This document shows positions 37,553-45,728 of a DNA stretch of 64,000 nt, in pieces. Below the pieces are notes generated by a model. That model was given only the letters and a program-made list of their open reading frames with translations. It had not been told where the DNA came from and made no database searches. Each line of letters starts with the position of its first letter. Positions within the stretch are counted from its first letter, which is position 1. Source of the DNA: Lentzea waywayandensis (GTDB lineage Bacteria; Actinomycetota; Actinomycetes; Mycobacteriales; Pseudonocardiaceae); assembly GCF_900115955.1 (NCBI RefSeq), contig NZ_FOYL01000003.1, positions 405,117-469,116 of the forward strand. Direction: 5' to 3'. The translations under genes were made by a program, and so were the position numbers.

Positions 37553-38371
37553 TCAGATCAGTGAACGCCTGATCGAAGCCGTGAACGCCGATGTGAAGCC
37601 GGCTCTGGTCTCGTCAGTTGTTCGGTTCAGGGACAGGTAAGGGTTCAGGTCTTCCAGTTCGACCAGGAGCAGATCGCCGTTCTTGGTCCGGCAGGCGTCG
37701 ACGCGCTGGACGCCGTGGCCGAGGCCGTTCCAGTCGATGAACTTCTGCGCGAATTCCAGGTCTTCCGGCGTGGGGGCGTACCCGGTGAGCTCCCAGCGCC
37801 GGGCCGGGTCCGGTGCGTGCAGGGCGTACTGGAAGTCGTGGTCCACGAAGTAGAACGACACCTCGTACCGGAAATCGATCTTGGGCTGGATGAGCAGGTC
37901 ACCGGTCTTGCCCAGGACCTCCTCGCGGCCGACGAACTCCAGGCCGTGCGAGTCGGCGCCGGTCTTGGGTTTCACGACGTAGATGTCGGCCTGGGGGAGG
38001 CGGTCCAGCGCGTCCGGGCGGTCGATCGTGGGGATGACCGGGTAGCCCCGCTCGGTCAGGTCGACCAGGTACTGCTTGCCCGCCATGTCGGCCTTGCCGG
38101 TCAGCGGGTTGTAGACGCGCTGACCGGTGGCCTTCGCCTGCGCCCGGAAGTGGTCGTAGGCCGGGAGGTAGTCGATCACCGGGCCGCTGTTGCGGACCAC
38201 GACCGTGTCGAAGTTCGCCATCAGGGCCGCGGCGTCCTCCGGGTGGCAGACGGCCAGGTCGAAGTGCTGTCTGAGGTGCGAGGTCAGGTAGATGTCCTCG
38301 TCGCAGTAGCGGCGGCCTCTGGCCGGGTAGGCGAGGTTGGAGACGTAGAGGACCGAGGGGCGGGTGGGCAT
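37553..38371 (-). CDS. ATP-grasp domain protein
   Basis: A 272-residue protein with an ATP-grasp layout like glutathione synthetase/RimK relatives: a pre-ATP-grasp N terminus (SVLYVSNLAYPARGRRYCDE), NPLTGKADMAGKQYLVDL, the nucleotide-binding Lys in YVVKPKTGADSHG, LIQPKIDFRYEVSFYFVD, and the metal-binding end VQRVDAC...LLLVELEDLNPYLSL. Enzymes of this fold ligate a carboxylate to an amine or thiol using ATP; the substrates here cannot be named. ATG at 38371 has AAAGGAG eight bases upstream. The region upstream of it is a large G-rich minisatellite. Confidence 0.78.
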   Translation of the reverse strand: MPTRPSVLYVSNLAYPARGRRYCDEDIYLTSHLRQHFDLAVCHPEDAAALMANFDTVVVRNSGPVIDYLPAYDHFRAQAKATGQRVYNPLTGKADMAGKQYLVDLTERGYPVIPTIDRPDALDRLPQADIYVVKPKTGADSHGLEFVGREEVLGKTGDLLIQPKIDFRYEVSFYFVDHDFQYALHAPDPARRWELTGYAPTPEDLEFAQKFIDWNGLGHGVQRVDACRTKNGDLLLVELEDLNPYLSLNRTTDETRAGFTSAFTASIRRSLI

Positions 38372-39153
38372 GGTTTGGGCTCCTTTGACCTTGCCGGCCT
38401 GGGCAAGGTGGTTTCTACGTCATGGGCGGGGTGGGGACGAGGGGGCGTGGTGGGGGGTCTGGCGGGCGGCAGTTGCGGGTGCCGTGGCGGGTGACGGTGG
38501 CTGGTGGCCGTGGCTGGTGGCCGTGGCTGGTGGCGGTGGCTGGTGGCGGTCGCGGGTAGCGGTGGCTGGTGGCCGTGGCTGGTGGCGGTGGCGTGTGGAA
38601 GTTGCGGGCGGCAGTCGCGGGTAGCGGTAGCGGCGGCGGGTGGCGGCGGCGGGTGGCGGTCGCGGGTGGCGGCGGCGGGTGGCGGTCGCGGGTAGCGGTG
38701 GCGGGTGGCGCTGGTTGGTGGCGGTGGCTGGTGGTAGTTGCGGGCGGCAGTCGCGGGTAGCGGTGGCCGGTGGCGGTGGCTGGTGGTAGTTGCGGGCGGC
38801 AGTCGCGGGTAGCGGTGGCCGGTGGCGGTCGCGGGCGGCAGTCGCGGGTGGCAGCGGGTGGCGGTCGCGGGTGGCGGGCGGCAGCGGCTGGTCGCGTGCG
38901 TGCGGTGGTCCGCGCTGCCGGAACCGCCGGGCCGCCTTGTACCGGCTTCGCCGTGCCAGGTGGGTCGGTGGCTCGGCTTGGTCCTTGCTGTGTGGGTGGG
39001 CAGCTGCCTTTGGGCCGTCTCTTGCCGTGTGGCCGGTTGGCTTCGGCTTGTCCCAGGCGTGCGGAGGGGCGGTTGTCTTCGGCTTCGCCGTTCCCGTGCC
39101 TCATTGACCGTGCTCACCCGGTAGCCGTGCTCACCGGGTGGCCGGGTGCCGGG
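38372..39153. other. Large intergenic region with low-complexity DNA
   Basis: About 780 bp between the ATP-grasp gene and the fused ABC exporter, with no gene I can support. All six frames have long open stretches because the repeats lack stop-generating A/T. Its core is the minisatellite at 38462-38895; the flank up to about 39110 is also G/T-rich on the plus strand. Confidence 0.7.
38462..38895. repeat. G-rich minisatellite of GGTGGC-like hexamers
   Basis: The plus strand is made of variants of a hexamer GG(T/C)(G/A/C)GC, such as GGTGGC, GGTAGC and GGTCGC. A 52-bp unit is repeated perfectly in tandem at 38717-38768 and 38769-38820, and its segment beginning AGTTGCGGGCGGCAGTCGCG also occurs near 38600. 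The plus strand is strongly G over C, giving many closely spaced GG/GGG runs. The 52-bp unit is not a multiple of three, which argues against a coding repeat. Confidence 0.85.
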
Positions 39154-42100
39154 TCAGGCGGCTTCCGGGGTGTCGCCGTGGCGCCAGAGGCGGGCGTAGG
39201 TGCCGTTGGCCGTTAAGAGGTCGGCGTGGGTGCCCTGTTCGATGATCCGGCCGCCTGCCAGGACGACTATTCGGTCGGCCTTGGCCGCGGTGGCCAGGCG
39301 GTGGGCCACGACGAATGTGGTTCTGGCGCCTGCCAGGTGGTCGCTGGCCGCGAGGACCGCCGACTCCGTGGCCGGGTCGAGGGCGGCGGTCGCCTCGTCC
39401 AGGAGCAGCAGGTCCGGGTTGACCAGTTCGGCTCTGGCCAGCGCCACGAGTTGGCGCTGGCCTGCGGAGAGGTGGTTGCCGCGTTCGCCGACGGGCTGGC
39501 GGAAGCCGTTCTGGAGGGTGGCGACCATGGGCAGGGCGCCGACGGCTTCGGTGGCCCGCTGGATTTCCTGTTCGGTGGCCGTGGGGCGGCCGTAGGCGAC
39601 GTTGGCGGCCAGGTCGCCGCCGAACAGGTGGGCCTCCTGCGGGACCACGCCCAGGCGTTGGCGGTACGCGGAGAGGTCGTAGGTGCGGACGTCCACGCCG
39701 TCCACCAGGACCGCGCCTGTGGTGGCGTCGTAGAAGCGGGCGATCAGCTTGACGAGGGTGGACTTGCCCGCACCCGTTTCGCCTACCAGGGCGACGGTTT
39801 CGCCTGGCGTCACGTGGAGGGACACGTTGTCGAGCGCCGGGGTCTCGGCGCCCGCGTAGGTGAAGGAGACGTCGCGCAGTTCCACCTCGCCGCGCAGGCG
39901 GGGCGGGACCGGGATCGGGGCCGACGGCGGTTCGACCGTGCTCGGGGTGCGCAGCAGGTCGCCGATTCTGCGCAGGCCCACCCTGGCCTGCTGGTAGCCG
40001 TCGAAGACGCCGGAGAGCTGCTGGATCGGGCTGAAGAACAGGCCCAGGTAGAGGAGGAACGCCAGCAGGACGCCCGGAGTCAGCGTGCCCGTCGCCACGC
40101 GGTGGGCGCCCACGGCGAGGACCACCGCCTGGGCCACGCCGGAGAGCATCGCCACGAACGGGAAGTACGTGGCGATGTAGCGCTGGGCTCGCAGACGGGT
40201 GCGGCGGTAGGCGTCGCTGCGTTCGGCGAACGCTTCCGCGGAGCGGCGTTCCCGCGTGTACGCCTGGGAGACGCGCAGGCCCGAGACGTTCTCCTGGAGG
40301 TCGGCGTTGACCGCGCTGACCCGTTCGCGGGCTTCCGCGTAGGCGGTGGAGGAGAGGCGTTGGAAGAGCACCGTCGCGACCGCCAGGATCGGCAGCACCG
40401 ACAGGGCGATCAGGGCCAGCGAGGCGTCGGTGAACACCAGCGCCGCGGTGATGCCGACGACCGTGATCAGGCTGATCACGGCGGTGACCAGGCCGGTCTG
40501 GAGGAACGTCGAGAGGGCGTCGACGTCCGTCGTCATCCTCGTCATGATGCGGCCGGCCATCTCGCGCTCGTAGTAGTCGAGGCCGAGGCGTTGCAGGTGG
40601 GCGTAGCTGCGGACGCGCAGCAGGTAGAGCAGGCGTTCGCCCAGGCGGGCGGCGAAGATCGTGCTGCTCGCCGTGGTCAGCCAGCCGACCACGACCAGGC
40701 CGACGCCCAGGACGACGGCCTGCCACAACGACGACTCGGCGCCGCCCACGACACCGCCGTCGATGCCTAGGCGCACCAGCGACGGCATGCCCATGCCGAC
40801 CAGCGCGTCCAGCACCACCAGCGCGCCCACACCGCCCAGGGCCCAGCGCACCGGGCGCAGCAGGCGGGCGAGGCGGAAGGCGGGATCGGGGGCGCGCGGG
40901 TCTTCGCCGTGCAGCACCGGGATCTCGGTGGCGGGCGGGAGTTTCCGCACCTGGGCCAGCAGTTCCGGGGTGGGCGGGCCGCCGGCCAGCGCGGACATCC
41001 CGCCGCCGGCACCGCCGCCGCCCCCACCGCCGCGACGGCCGGCCGAAGCGGGAGCCGTGGTCCTGGCCTCGGCGATCAGGCGCTCGTCGAGGTCCTCCTG
41101 CGACAGCGCCGGCCACAGCTCTCCGGTCCGGACGGGCGCGGCGGACTCGATCGCCTCGCCGGGGCCCGCCAGCAGGTCGCGGTAGAGGGCGCAGCGCACG
41201 GTCAGTTCGGCGTGCGTGCCGATGTCGATCACGCGGCCCGCGTCCAGGACCGCGATCCGGTCGGCCAGCGACAGGGTGGAACGCCGATGCGCCACCAGCA
41301 ACGTCGTGCGGTGTGCCGTCACCGAGGCCAGCGTCGCGTGGATCGCCGCCTCGGTCGCGTTGTCGACGGCTGACGTCGCGTCGTCCAGCACGAGGATGCG
41401 CGGGTCGGAGAGCAGCGCACGGGCCAAGGCCACGCGTTGGCGTTGGCCGCCGGACAACGTGAGGCCGCGCTCGCCGACCACCGTGTCGTAGCCGAGCGGC
41501 AGGGCCTCGATGAAGTCGTGGGCCTCCGCGGCCTTCGCCGCGCGTTCGACCTCGGCCCGGGACGCGTCCGGGCGGCCGTACGCGATGTTCGAGAACACCG
41601 TGTCGGAGAAGAGGAAAGCCTCCTCGAACACGACGCCCACGGTGCCGCGCAACGACTCCAGCTTCAACGTCCGCACGTCTGCGCCGCCGACCCGCACGGC
41701 ACCGGCGTGCACGTCGTAGAAACGGGGCAGCAGCAAGGAGACCGTCGACTTGCCGGAACCGGACGTGCCGACCAGCGCCAGCGTCTCGCCCGGCTCCACG
41801 GAGATCGAGAAGTCCTGCAACACCGGCTCGCTGCGGGCGTACCCGAACGTCACGCCGGAGAACGAGACCCCGAGCGGCCCGTCGGGCACCTCACCGGGGC
41901 CGTCCGTCACGTCCGGCTGCGAGTCGATCAGCTCGTAGACCCGCTCCACTCCGGCGCGGGCCAGCTGCGCGGACACCATCAGGCTCGACAGCAGCCGCGT
42001 CGGCCCGACGAGGTTCGCCACGTACGTCGTGAAGGCCAGGAACGTGCCCAGCGTGACCTGGCCGTGCAACGCCAGCCAGCCGCCCAGCCCCAGCACCGCG

Positions 42101-42894
42101 ACCTGGCCGAGCAACGGCAGCGCCGTCACGGTCGCGAGCGGCTTCGACGACAGCCGAGCGGCCCGCATCCGTTCCGCGAACAGGGATTTGGCGTGCTTCT
42201 CCAGCCGCGCGACCTCGCGTGCCTCCTGGCCGAAGCCCTTCACCACGCGGACACCGGTGACGGTCTCCTCGACGTGCTGCGCCAGATCGGCGGCCCGCTG
42301 CTGAGCCGACCAGGTGGCGGGGAACAGCGTCAGCCGGGTGCGCCCCGCCAGCCACGCCACCAGCGGCAGCACGATCACCGCGATGATCGTCAGCGGGATC
42401 GACAGGTAGATCATCGCCGCCAGCGCGGCCACCGCGAACACCACCGTGCCCACGGCCAGCGGCGCCATCATCAGCAGCGACTGCACCAGCTGCAGGTCGG
42501 TGATCGAGCGCGACACGATCTGCCCGGTCCGCAGCTCGTCCTGCTTCGCGCCGTCGAGCCGCTGCACCGCCGAGAACACGCCGAGCCGCAGATCGTGCTG
42601 CACGCCCAGCGCCAGCCGCCCGCCCAGATAGCGCCGCAGGAACGCCGACCCGAACGTGAGCACCTCGAGAACGATCAGCGCCACCATGAGCGGCCACAGC
42701 CGGTCGGTGCGGCCCACCGTCGAGTCGTCGATCGCGGTCTTGAGCAGCAACGGACCCGCCGCCTGCAGACCCACGCCGACGACCGCGGCGACCACCGACA
42801 GCACCACCAGGCGGGGGTGCTGCCAGCACGCTGCGGTCAGTCGGCGGATCCAGCCCTTTGTCACGGGACCCACAGTACGTTCGGGGTCCGACAT
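39154..42894 (-). CDS. Fused double ABC exporter (type IV, TM-NBD-TM-NBD)
   Basis: A 1246-residue full-length exporter with two TM-NBD halves in one chain, like mycobacterial Rv0194. Half 1 has a six-TM domain and NBD1: GTSGSGKST, LSGGQRQR, Walker B LVLDDATSAVD. A Gly-rich linker follows (GRRGGGGGGGAGGGMSALAG, about residue 625). Half 2 has a TMD and NBD2: GETGAGKST, LSAGQRQL, LLLLDEATAALD. NBD1 has Asp where NBD2 has the catalytic Glu, so the two ATP sites are probably unequal. It likely exports drugs or a lipid/peptide. It is last of an operon-like run and lies 26 bp after the ABC-2 permease gene. ATG at 42894 has no evident SD. Confidence 0.92.
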   Translation of the reverse strand: MSDPERTVGPVTKGWIRRLTAACWQHPRLVVLSVVAAVVGVGLQAAGPLLLKTAIDDSTVGRTDRLWPLMVALIVLEVLTFGSAFLRRYLGGRLALGVQHDLRLGVFSAVQRLDGAKQDELRTGQIVSRSITDLQLVQSLLMMAPLAVGTVVFAVAALAAMIYLSIPLTIIAVIVLPLVAWLAGRTRLTLFPATWSAQQRAADLAQHVEETVTGVRVVKGFGQEAREVARLEKHAKSLFAERMRAARLSSKPLATVTALPLLGQVAVLGLGGWLALHGQVTLGTFLAFTTYVANLVGPTRLLSSLMVSAQLARAGVERVYELIDSQPDVTDGPGEVPDGPLGVSFSGVTFGYARSEPVLQDFSISVEPGETLALVGTSGSGKSTVSLLLPRFYDVHAGAVRVGGADVRTLKLESLRGTVGVVFEEAFLFSDTVFSNIAYGRPDASRAEVERAAKAAEAHDFIEALPLGYDTVVGERGLTLSGGQRQRVALARALLSDPRILVLDDATSAVDNATEAAIHATLASVTAHRTTLLVAHRRSTLSLADRIAVLDAGRVIDIGTHAELTVRCALYRDLLAGPGEAIESAAPVRTGELWPALSQEDLDERLIAEARTTAPASAGRRGGGGGGGAGGGMSALAGGPPTPELLAQVRKLPPATEIPVLHGEDPRAPDPAFRLARLLRPVRWALGGVGALVVLDALVGMGMPSLVRLGIDGGVVGGAESSLWQAVVLGVGLVVVGWLTTASSTIFAARLGERLLYLLRVRSYAHLQRLGLDYYEREMAGRIMTRMTTDVDALSTFLQTGLVTAVISLITVVGITAALVFTDASLALIALSVLPILAVATVLFQRLSSTAYAEARERVSAVNADLQENVSGLRVSQAYTRERRSAEAFAERSDAYRRTRLRAQRYIATYFPFVAMLSGVAQAVVLAVGAHRVATGTLTPGVLLAFLLYLGLFFSPIQQLSGVFDGYQQARVGLRRIGDLLRTPSTVEPPSAPIPVPPRLRGEVELRDVSFTYAGAETPALDNVSLHVTPGETVALVGETGAGKSTLVKLIARFYDATTGAVLVDGVDVRTYDLSAYRQRLGVVPQEAHLFGGDLAANVAYGRPTATEQEIQRATEAVGALPMVATLQNGFRQPVGERGNHLSAGQRQLVALARAELVNPDLLLLDEATAALDPATESAVLAASDHLAGARTTFVVAHRLATAAKADRIVVLAGGRIIEQGTHADLLTANGTYARLWRHGDTPEAA

Positions 42895-42920
42895 AAAATT
42901 GTGACGTCAGAAACCGCAGG

Positions 42921-43793
42921 TCAGGTGATGTCCTTGGACTGCGTGACCGCCCAGCCGCCCGCGAAGACGATCCCGGACCAGGCGAGGAACACGAGGCCCG
43001 ACCACCACCAGTCGAGCGCTCCGCCGGCACCGGCGATCGCACGCAGCACGTCCTCGATCTCCGTTGGCACCACACCCGCCGACGACAGGAAGAGGTCGAC
43101 CGCGACCGACCCGGTGAGCCCGTTGATCGAGCCGTTCGGCAGGAAGCCGATGACCGCCGGCACCTCCAGGTACGCGAGCACCAGGTGCAGCACGTTCTCG
43201 ATCACCAGGAAGTACAGCAGCAGCAACACGATCGTCCCGGCGACGTTCGGGATCAGCGCGCCGACGCCGACGCCGAACATCGTCATCAGGATCGACGACA
43301 GCACGCAGACCAGCGTCAGCATCGCCCAGCCACCGGCGTCCGGCAGCTGCCCGGACTCACTGGTGAGCACCACGCCGATGCCGAGGAACAGCATGATCGC
43401 GAGGCCGTAGATCGCGCCCCACAGCACGTAGACCAGCATCTTCGCCAGCATCGAGTGCATCCGCGACTGCGCGGTCAGGAACGTCGTCGTGATCGTCCGC
43501 CGGTTGATCTCACCCGAGATCGCCATCGCGCCGAAGATCATCGGGAAGATCGTGGAGATGTTGATCGCCCGCGCCATGCCGAACAGCGAGATCTTCCACT
43601 GGTCCGGCGTGACCCCGAGGAAGTCGGACACCTCGTCCACGTCGCTCGACGACGCGAAGTCCACGAAGAACTGTCCCAGCAGGCCGGTCGCGAGCCCCCA
43701 GCCGAGCGCCAGCACCGCGGTGGGGATCAGCAGGCCCCACCACAGGCCGGTCGTCGTCGTCTTGCGGAGCTCCGCCTGTACGAGGTTGCCCAT
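42921..43793 (-). CDS. ABC-2 type transporter permease
   Basis: A 290-residue membrane protein with six predicted TM segments, beginning MGNLVQAELRKTTTTGLWWG, the usual ABC-2 (LinJ/NatB-like) opening. It overlaps the ATPase gene by ATGA and forms the membrane part of the export complex. Such pairs often confer self-resistance or move lipids or ions; no substrate can be named. The long frame reading upstream from 44240 belongs to a shadow of the ATPase gene. Confidence 0.9.
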   Translation of the reverse strand: MGNLVQAELRKTTTTGLWWGLLIPTAVLALGWGLATGLLGQFFVDFASSSDVDEVSDFLGVTPDQWKISLFGMARAINISTIFPMIFGAMAISGEINRRTITTTFLTAQSRMHSMLAKMLVYVLWGAIYGLAIMLFLGIGVVLTSESGQLPDAGGWAMLTLVCVLSSILMTMFGVGVGALIPNVAGTIVLLLLYFLVIENVLHLVLAYLEVPAVIGFLPNGSINGLTGSVAVDLFLSSAGVVPTEIEDVLRAIAGAGGALDWWWSGLVFLAWSGIVFAGGWAVTQSKDIT

Positions 43794-44758
43794 CAGGCCC
43801 AACCACCCTGCTGTTGCTGCTGATACGGCGCCGGCGCTTGTCCGGCGTACTGGCCACTGGTGAGCTGGAAGAACAACCGCTCCAGGTCGACCTGCTCCTC
43901 CTGGATGCCGTAGATCGACACACCGGCCTTCAACGCGCTGTCCGCCACCTGCCGGGAGTCCACACCGGACACCGCGAGCCTGCCGTCCGGCAGCTGCTCG
44001 ATCGCCTGCACTCCTTCGGCCCGGAGAGCGGACGCGAGCGCGTTGATGTCCGACGGCTGGACGAGAACGCGCCGCTGCTGCGACTGCCGCAACCGGTCCA
44101 GCGGCCCGTGGAACATGGTCTGCCCGCGCGAGATGATCACGACCTGGTCGACGGTCTGCTCCACCTCCGCCAGCAGGTGGCTGGAGATCAGCACCGTGCG
44201 TCCCATGCGCGCGTACGACTGGAGAAACGTCCTCAGCCACGCGATGCCCTCGGGGTCGAGCCCGTTCGCCGGTTCGTCCAGCACCAGCACCTGAGGGTCG
44301 CCGAGCAACGCCGTGGCCAGCGCCAGTCTCTGCTTCATGCCGAGGGAGAACCCACCCACCTTGCGATCGGCGGCGGTGCCCAGGCCGACCAGGCCGATGA
44401 CCTGGTCGGCCTGGGCGTCCGGCACGCCGATGGCCGACGCGTACACACGCAGGTGGTTGCGGGCGGAGCGGGCGGGGTGGAACCCCTGCGCCTCCAGCAC
44501 CGCCCCCACCACGCGGCCGGGCTGGCCGAGCTGGTGGAACGGTCGTCCGTTGATCGTCGCCGTGCCGCTCGTCGGCTTGACGAGACCCAGCAGCATTCGC
44601 AGGGTCGTCGTCTTGCCGGCGCCGTTCGGGCCGAGGAAGCCCGTCACGCTGCCGGGTGACACGGTGAAACTCAGGTTGTGCACGGCCGTGACAGAACCGA
44701 ACTGCTTGGACAGGTTCTGGACCGCGATGAGGCCGCTGCCGTCATGCATGCGGCCCAT
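43793..44758 (-). CDS. ABC transporter ATP-binding protein (DrrA/CcmA-like)
   Basis: A 321-residue ATPase. It has Walker A GPNGAGKTT, signature FSLGMKQRL, Walker B VLVLDEPANGLDP, the switch His in LISSHLL, and a C-terminal domain ending in a Gln-rich tail (PYQQQQQGGWA). It belongs to the family that pairs with ABC-2 permeases. Start is the ATG at 44758; ATG 44749 is three codons inside. The 145-aa gene upstream ends 13 bp before it, so they probably share an mRNA. Confidence 0.92.
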   Translation of the reverse strand: MGRMHDGSGLIAVQNLSKQFGSVTAVHNLSFTVSPGSVTGFLGPNGAGKTTTLRMLLGLVKPTSGTATINGRPFHQLGQPGRVVGAVLEAQGFHPARSARNHLRVYASAIGVPDAQADQVIGLVGLGTAADRKVGGFSLGMKQRLALATALLGDPQVLVLDEPANGLDPEGIAWLRTFLQSYARMGRTVLISSHLLAEVEQTVDQVVIISRGQTMFHGPLDRLRQSQQRRVLVQPSDINALASALRAEGVQAIEQLPDGRLAVSGVDSRQVADSALKAGVSIYGIQEEQVDLERLFFQLTSGQYAGQAPAPYQQQQQGGWA

Positions 44759-44771
44759 CCTGCCCGATATG

Positions 44772-45209
44772 TCAGTCCGGCAAGGCGTGCTTGGGCCGAG
44801 ACACGACGGGCGCGCGGTGCACGACCGGCGGATCGTCGCGGAGGATCGGCAGTTCGGTGGTCATCTCGGCAGGAGTCTCCTCCGGCAGTTCGATAACACC
44901 TGATCGAGTGAAAGGGTTGCGCAACGGCCGGCGCCGTTCGCGGTGAGGCAGTCCCTCGCCGATCAGGTGCTGGTGCGCCATGTTCCAGATCTGGCACGGC
45001 CACCGGCGGCGACGCAGCCAGCCAGGACAGGCCTTGCACCGGCTGTCCTCGTCGGGCTGGTGCACCGTCAGCAACAGCCGCCAGCCGTCCGCCAGGCGGT
45101 GGATCTCCGCGCGGGCCAACGGAACCAGCGCCTCGGCCTCTCCGTGCTCGGCGACTTTGTCCAGCAGTGCCAGGCGTTGCAGCACCGCGTCGCGGAGGGT
45201 CTCGTCCAT
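44772..45209 (-). CDS. Uncharacterised Cys-containing protein
   Basis: A 145-residue protein of unknown function. It has a helical N-terminal half (DETLRDAVLQRLALLDKVAE), a central motif CKACPGWLRRRRWPCQIW whose three Cys could bind metal, and a Pro/Arg-rich tail. The ATG at 45209 overlaps the stop of the upstream 60-aa gene (ATGA), a conserved-looking pair. I recall similar proteins only as hypothetical actinobacterial ORFs. Confidence 0.72.
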   Translation of the reverse strand: MDETLRDAVLQRLALLDKVAEHGEAEALVPLARAEIHRLADGWRLLLTVHQPDEDSRCKACPGWLRRRRWPCQIWNMAHQHLIGEGLPHRERRRPLRNPFTRSGVIELPEETPAEMTTELPILRDDPPVVHRAPVVSRPKHALPD

Positions 45210-45391
45210 CACATCTTCGCCGTGGCCTGGTCGAGCAAGGAGCCCAGCCGACGCGTCTGAGTGGCGGACATCACAGCTGTCTCGCCCGGAGGCGTGACCA
45301 GCAGAACCCGGTCGTTCTCCACCAGAACGGTCATCGATCTGTCCCGACCGAACGGGTCGTGGCAGTGGATCCATCCCTGTGGTTCAGCCAT
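45209..45391 (-). CDS. 60-residue hypothetical protein
   Basis: A small gene starting MAEPQGWIHCHDPFGRDRSM, predicted to form a short beta-rich domain (MTVLVENDRVLLVTPPGETAVM) with a helical end. ATG at 45391 has AAGGGAGA six bases upstream; the upstream extension to 45454 is not needed. It is translationally coupled to the 145-aa gene and heads the run of minus-strand genes toward the ABC transporters. Function unknown. Confidence 0.72.
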   Translation of the reverse strand: MAEPQGWIHCHDPFGRDRSMTVLVENDRVLLVTPPGETAVMSATQTRRLGSLLDQATAKM

Positions 45392-45684
45392 GGAATCTCC
45401 CTTCGAGGGACACCCGACTCCGTCTTCATCGGCCGAACCCCCTGCTCGCCGCACCGGGAAACACCGAATTCACTCGTTTGCTGGACGAGCCGGACAGGGT
45501 CAGTGGTCCACTCGGGGAAACTTTTGGGTCGCGTTTCGGTGGGGGTGCTGGGCGCGGTGCGCCAAGGCCCGCTATATTTGGTGACGGCGGCCCCGCTCCC
45601 AGTGACCCCCAGGCTGGTTGAGCGCGGCCGCCCTTTCTTTTTCTCTCTTTCCCCTCGCAGCGAAAATCGCTTGTGCCCTGCGGA
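45392..45684. other. Divergent intergenic region
   Basis: Together with the operator this is about 337 bp between divergent genes. It contains a GCGGCCGC palindrome followed by a pyrimidine-rich tract (about 45631-45657) on the plus strand. No gene with codon bias is seen. Confidence 0.45.
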
Positions 45685-45717
45685 CTCGTACGCTGTAAGT
45701 TCCTCGTACACCGTAAG
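45685..45717. promoter_or_regulatory. Candidate TetR operator upstream of the MFS gene
   Basis: CTCGTACGCTGTAAG (45685-45699) and CTCGTACACCGTAAG (45703-45717) are two 15-base repeats with two mismatches, 18 bp apart. Each is an imperfect palindrome CGTAC-N3-GTAAG. They end 11 bases before the MFS start, overlapping the SD/promoter zone, and are a likely target for the TetR regulator encoded downstream. Confidence 0.6.
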
Positions 45718-45728
45718 GGGGAGGAACG

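Noticed and set aside
38284..39117. Pro/Thr/Arg/His-rich open frames on the minus strand (and Gly/Val/Trp-rich ones on plus) across the minisatellite, possibly a repetitive precursor peptide for the ATP-grasp enzyme
   Set aside because: All frames are open for compositional reasons, third-position GC is low for this genome, and the perfect 52-bp unit is not a multiple of three, so repeats change frame and no peptide unit is kept. One frame also runs into the ATP-grasp gene.
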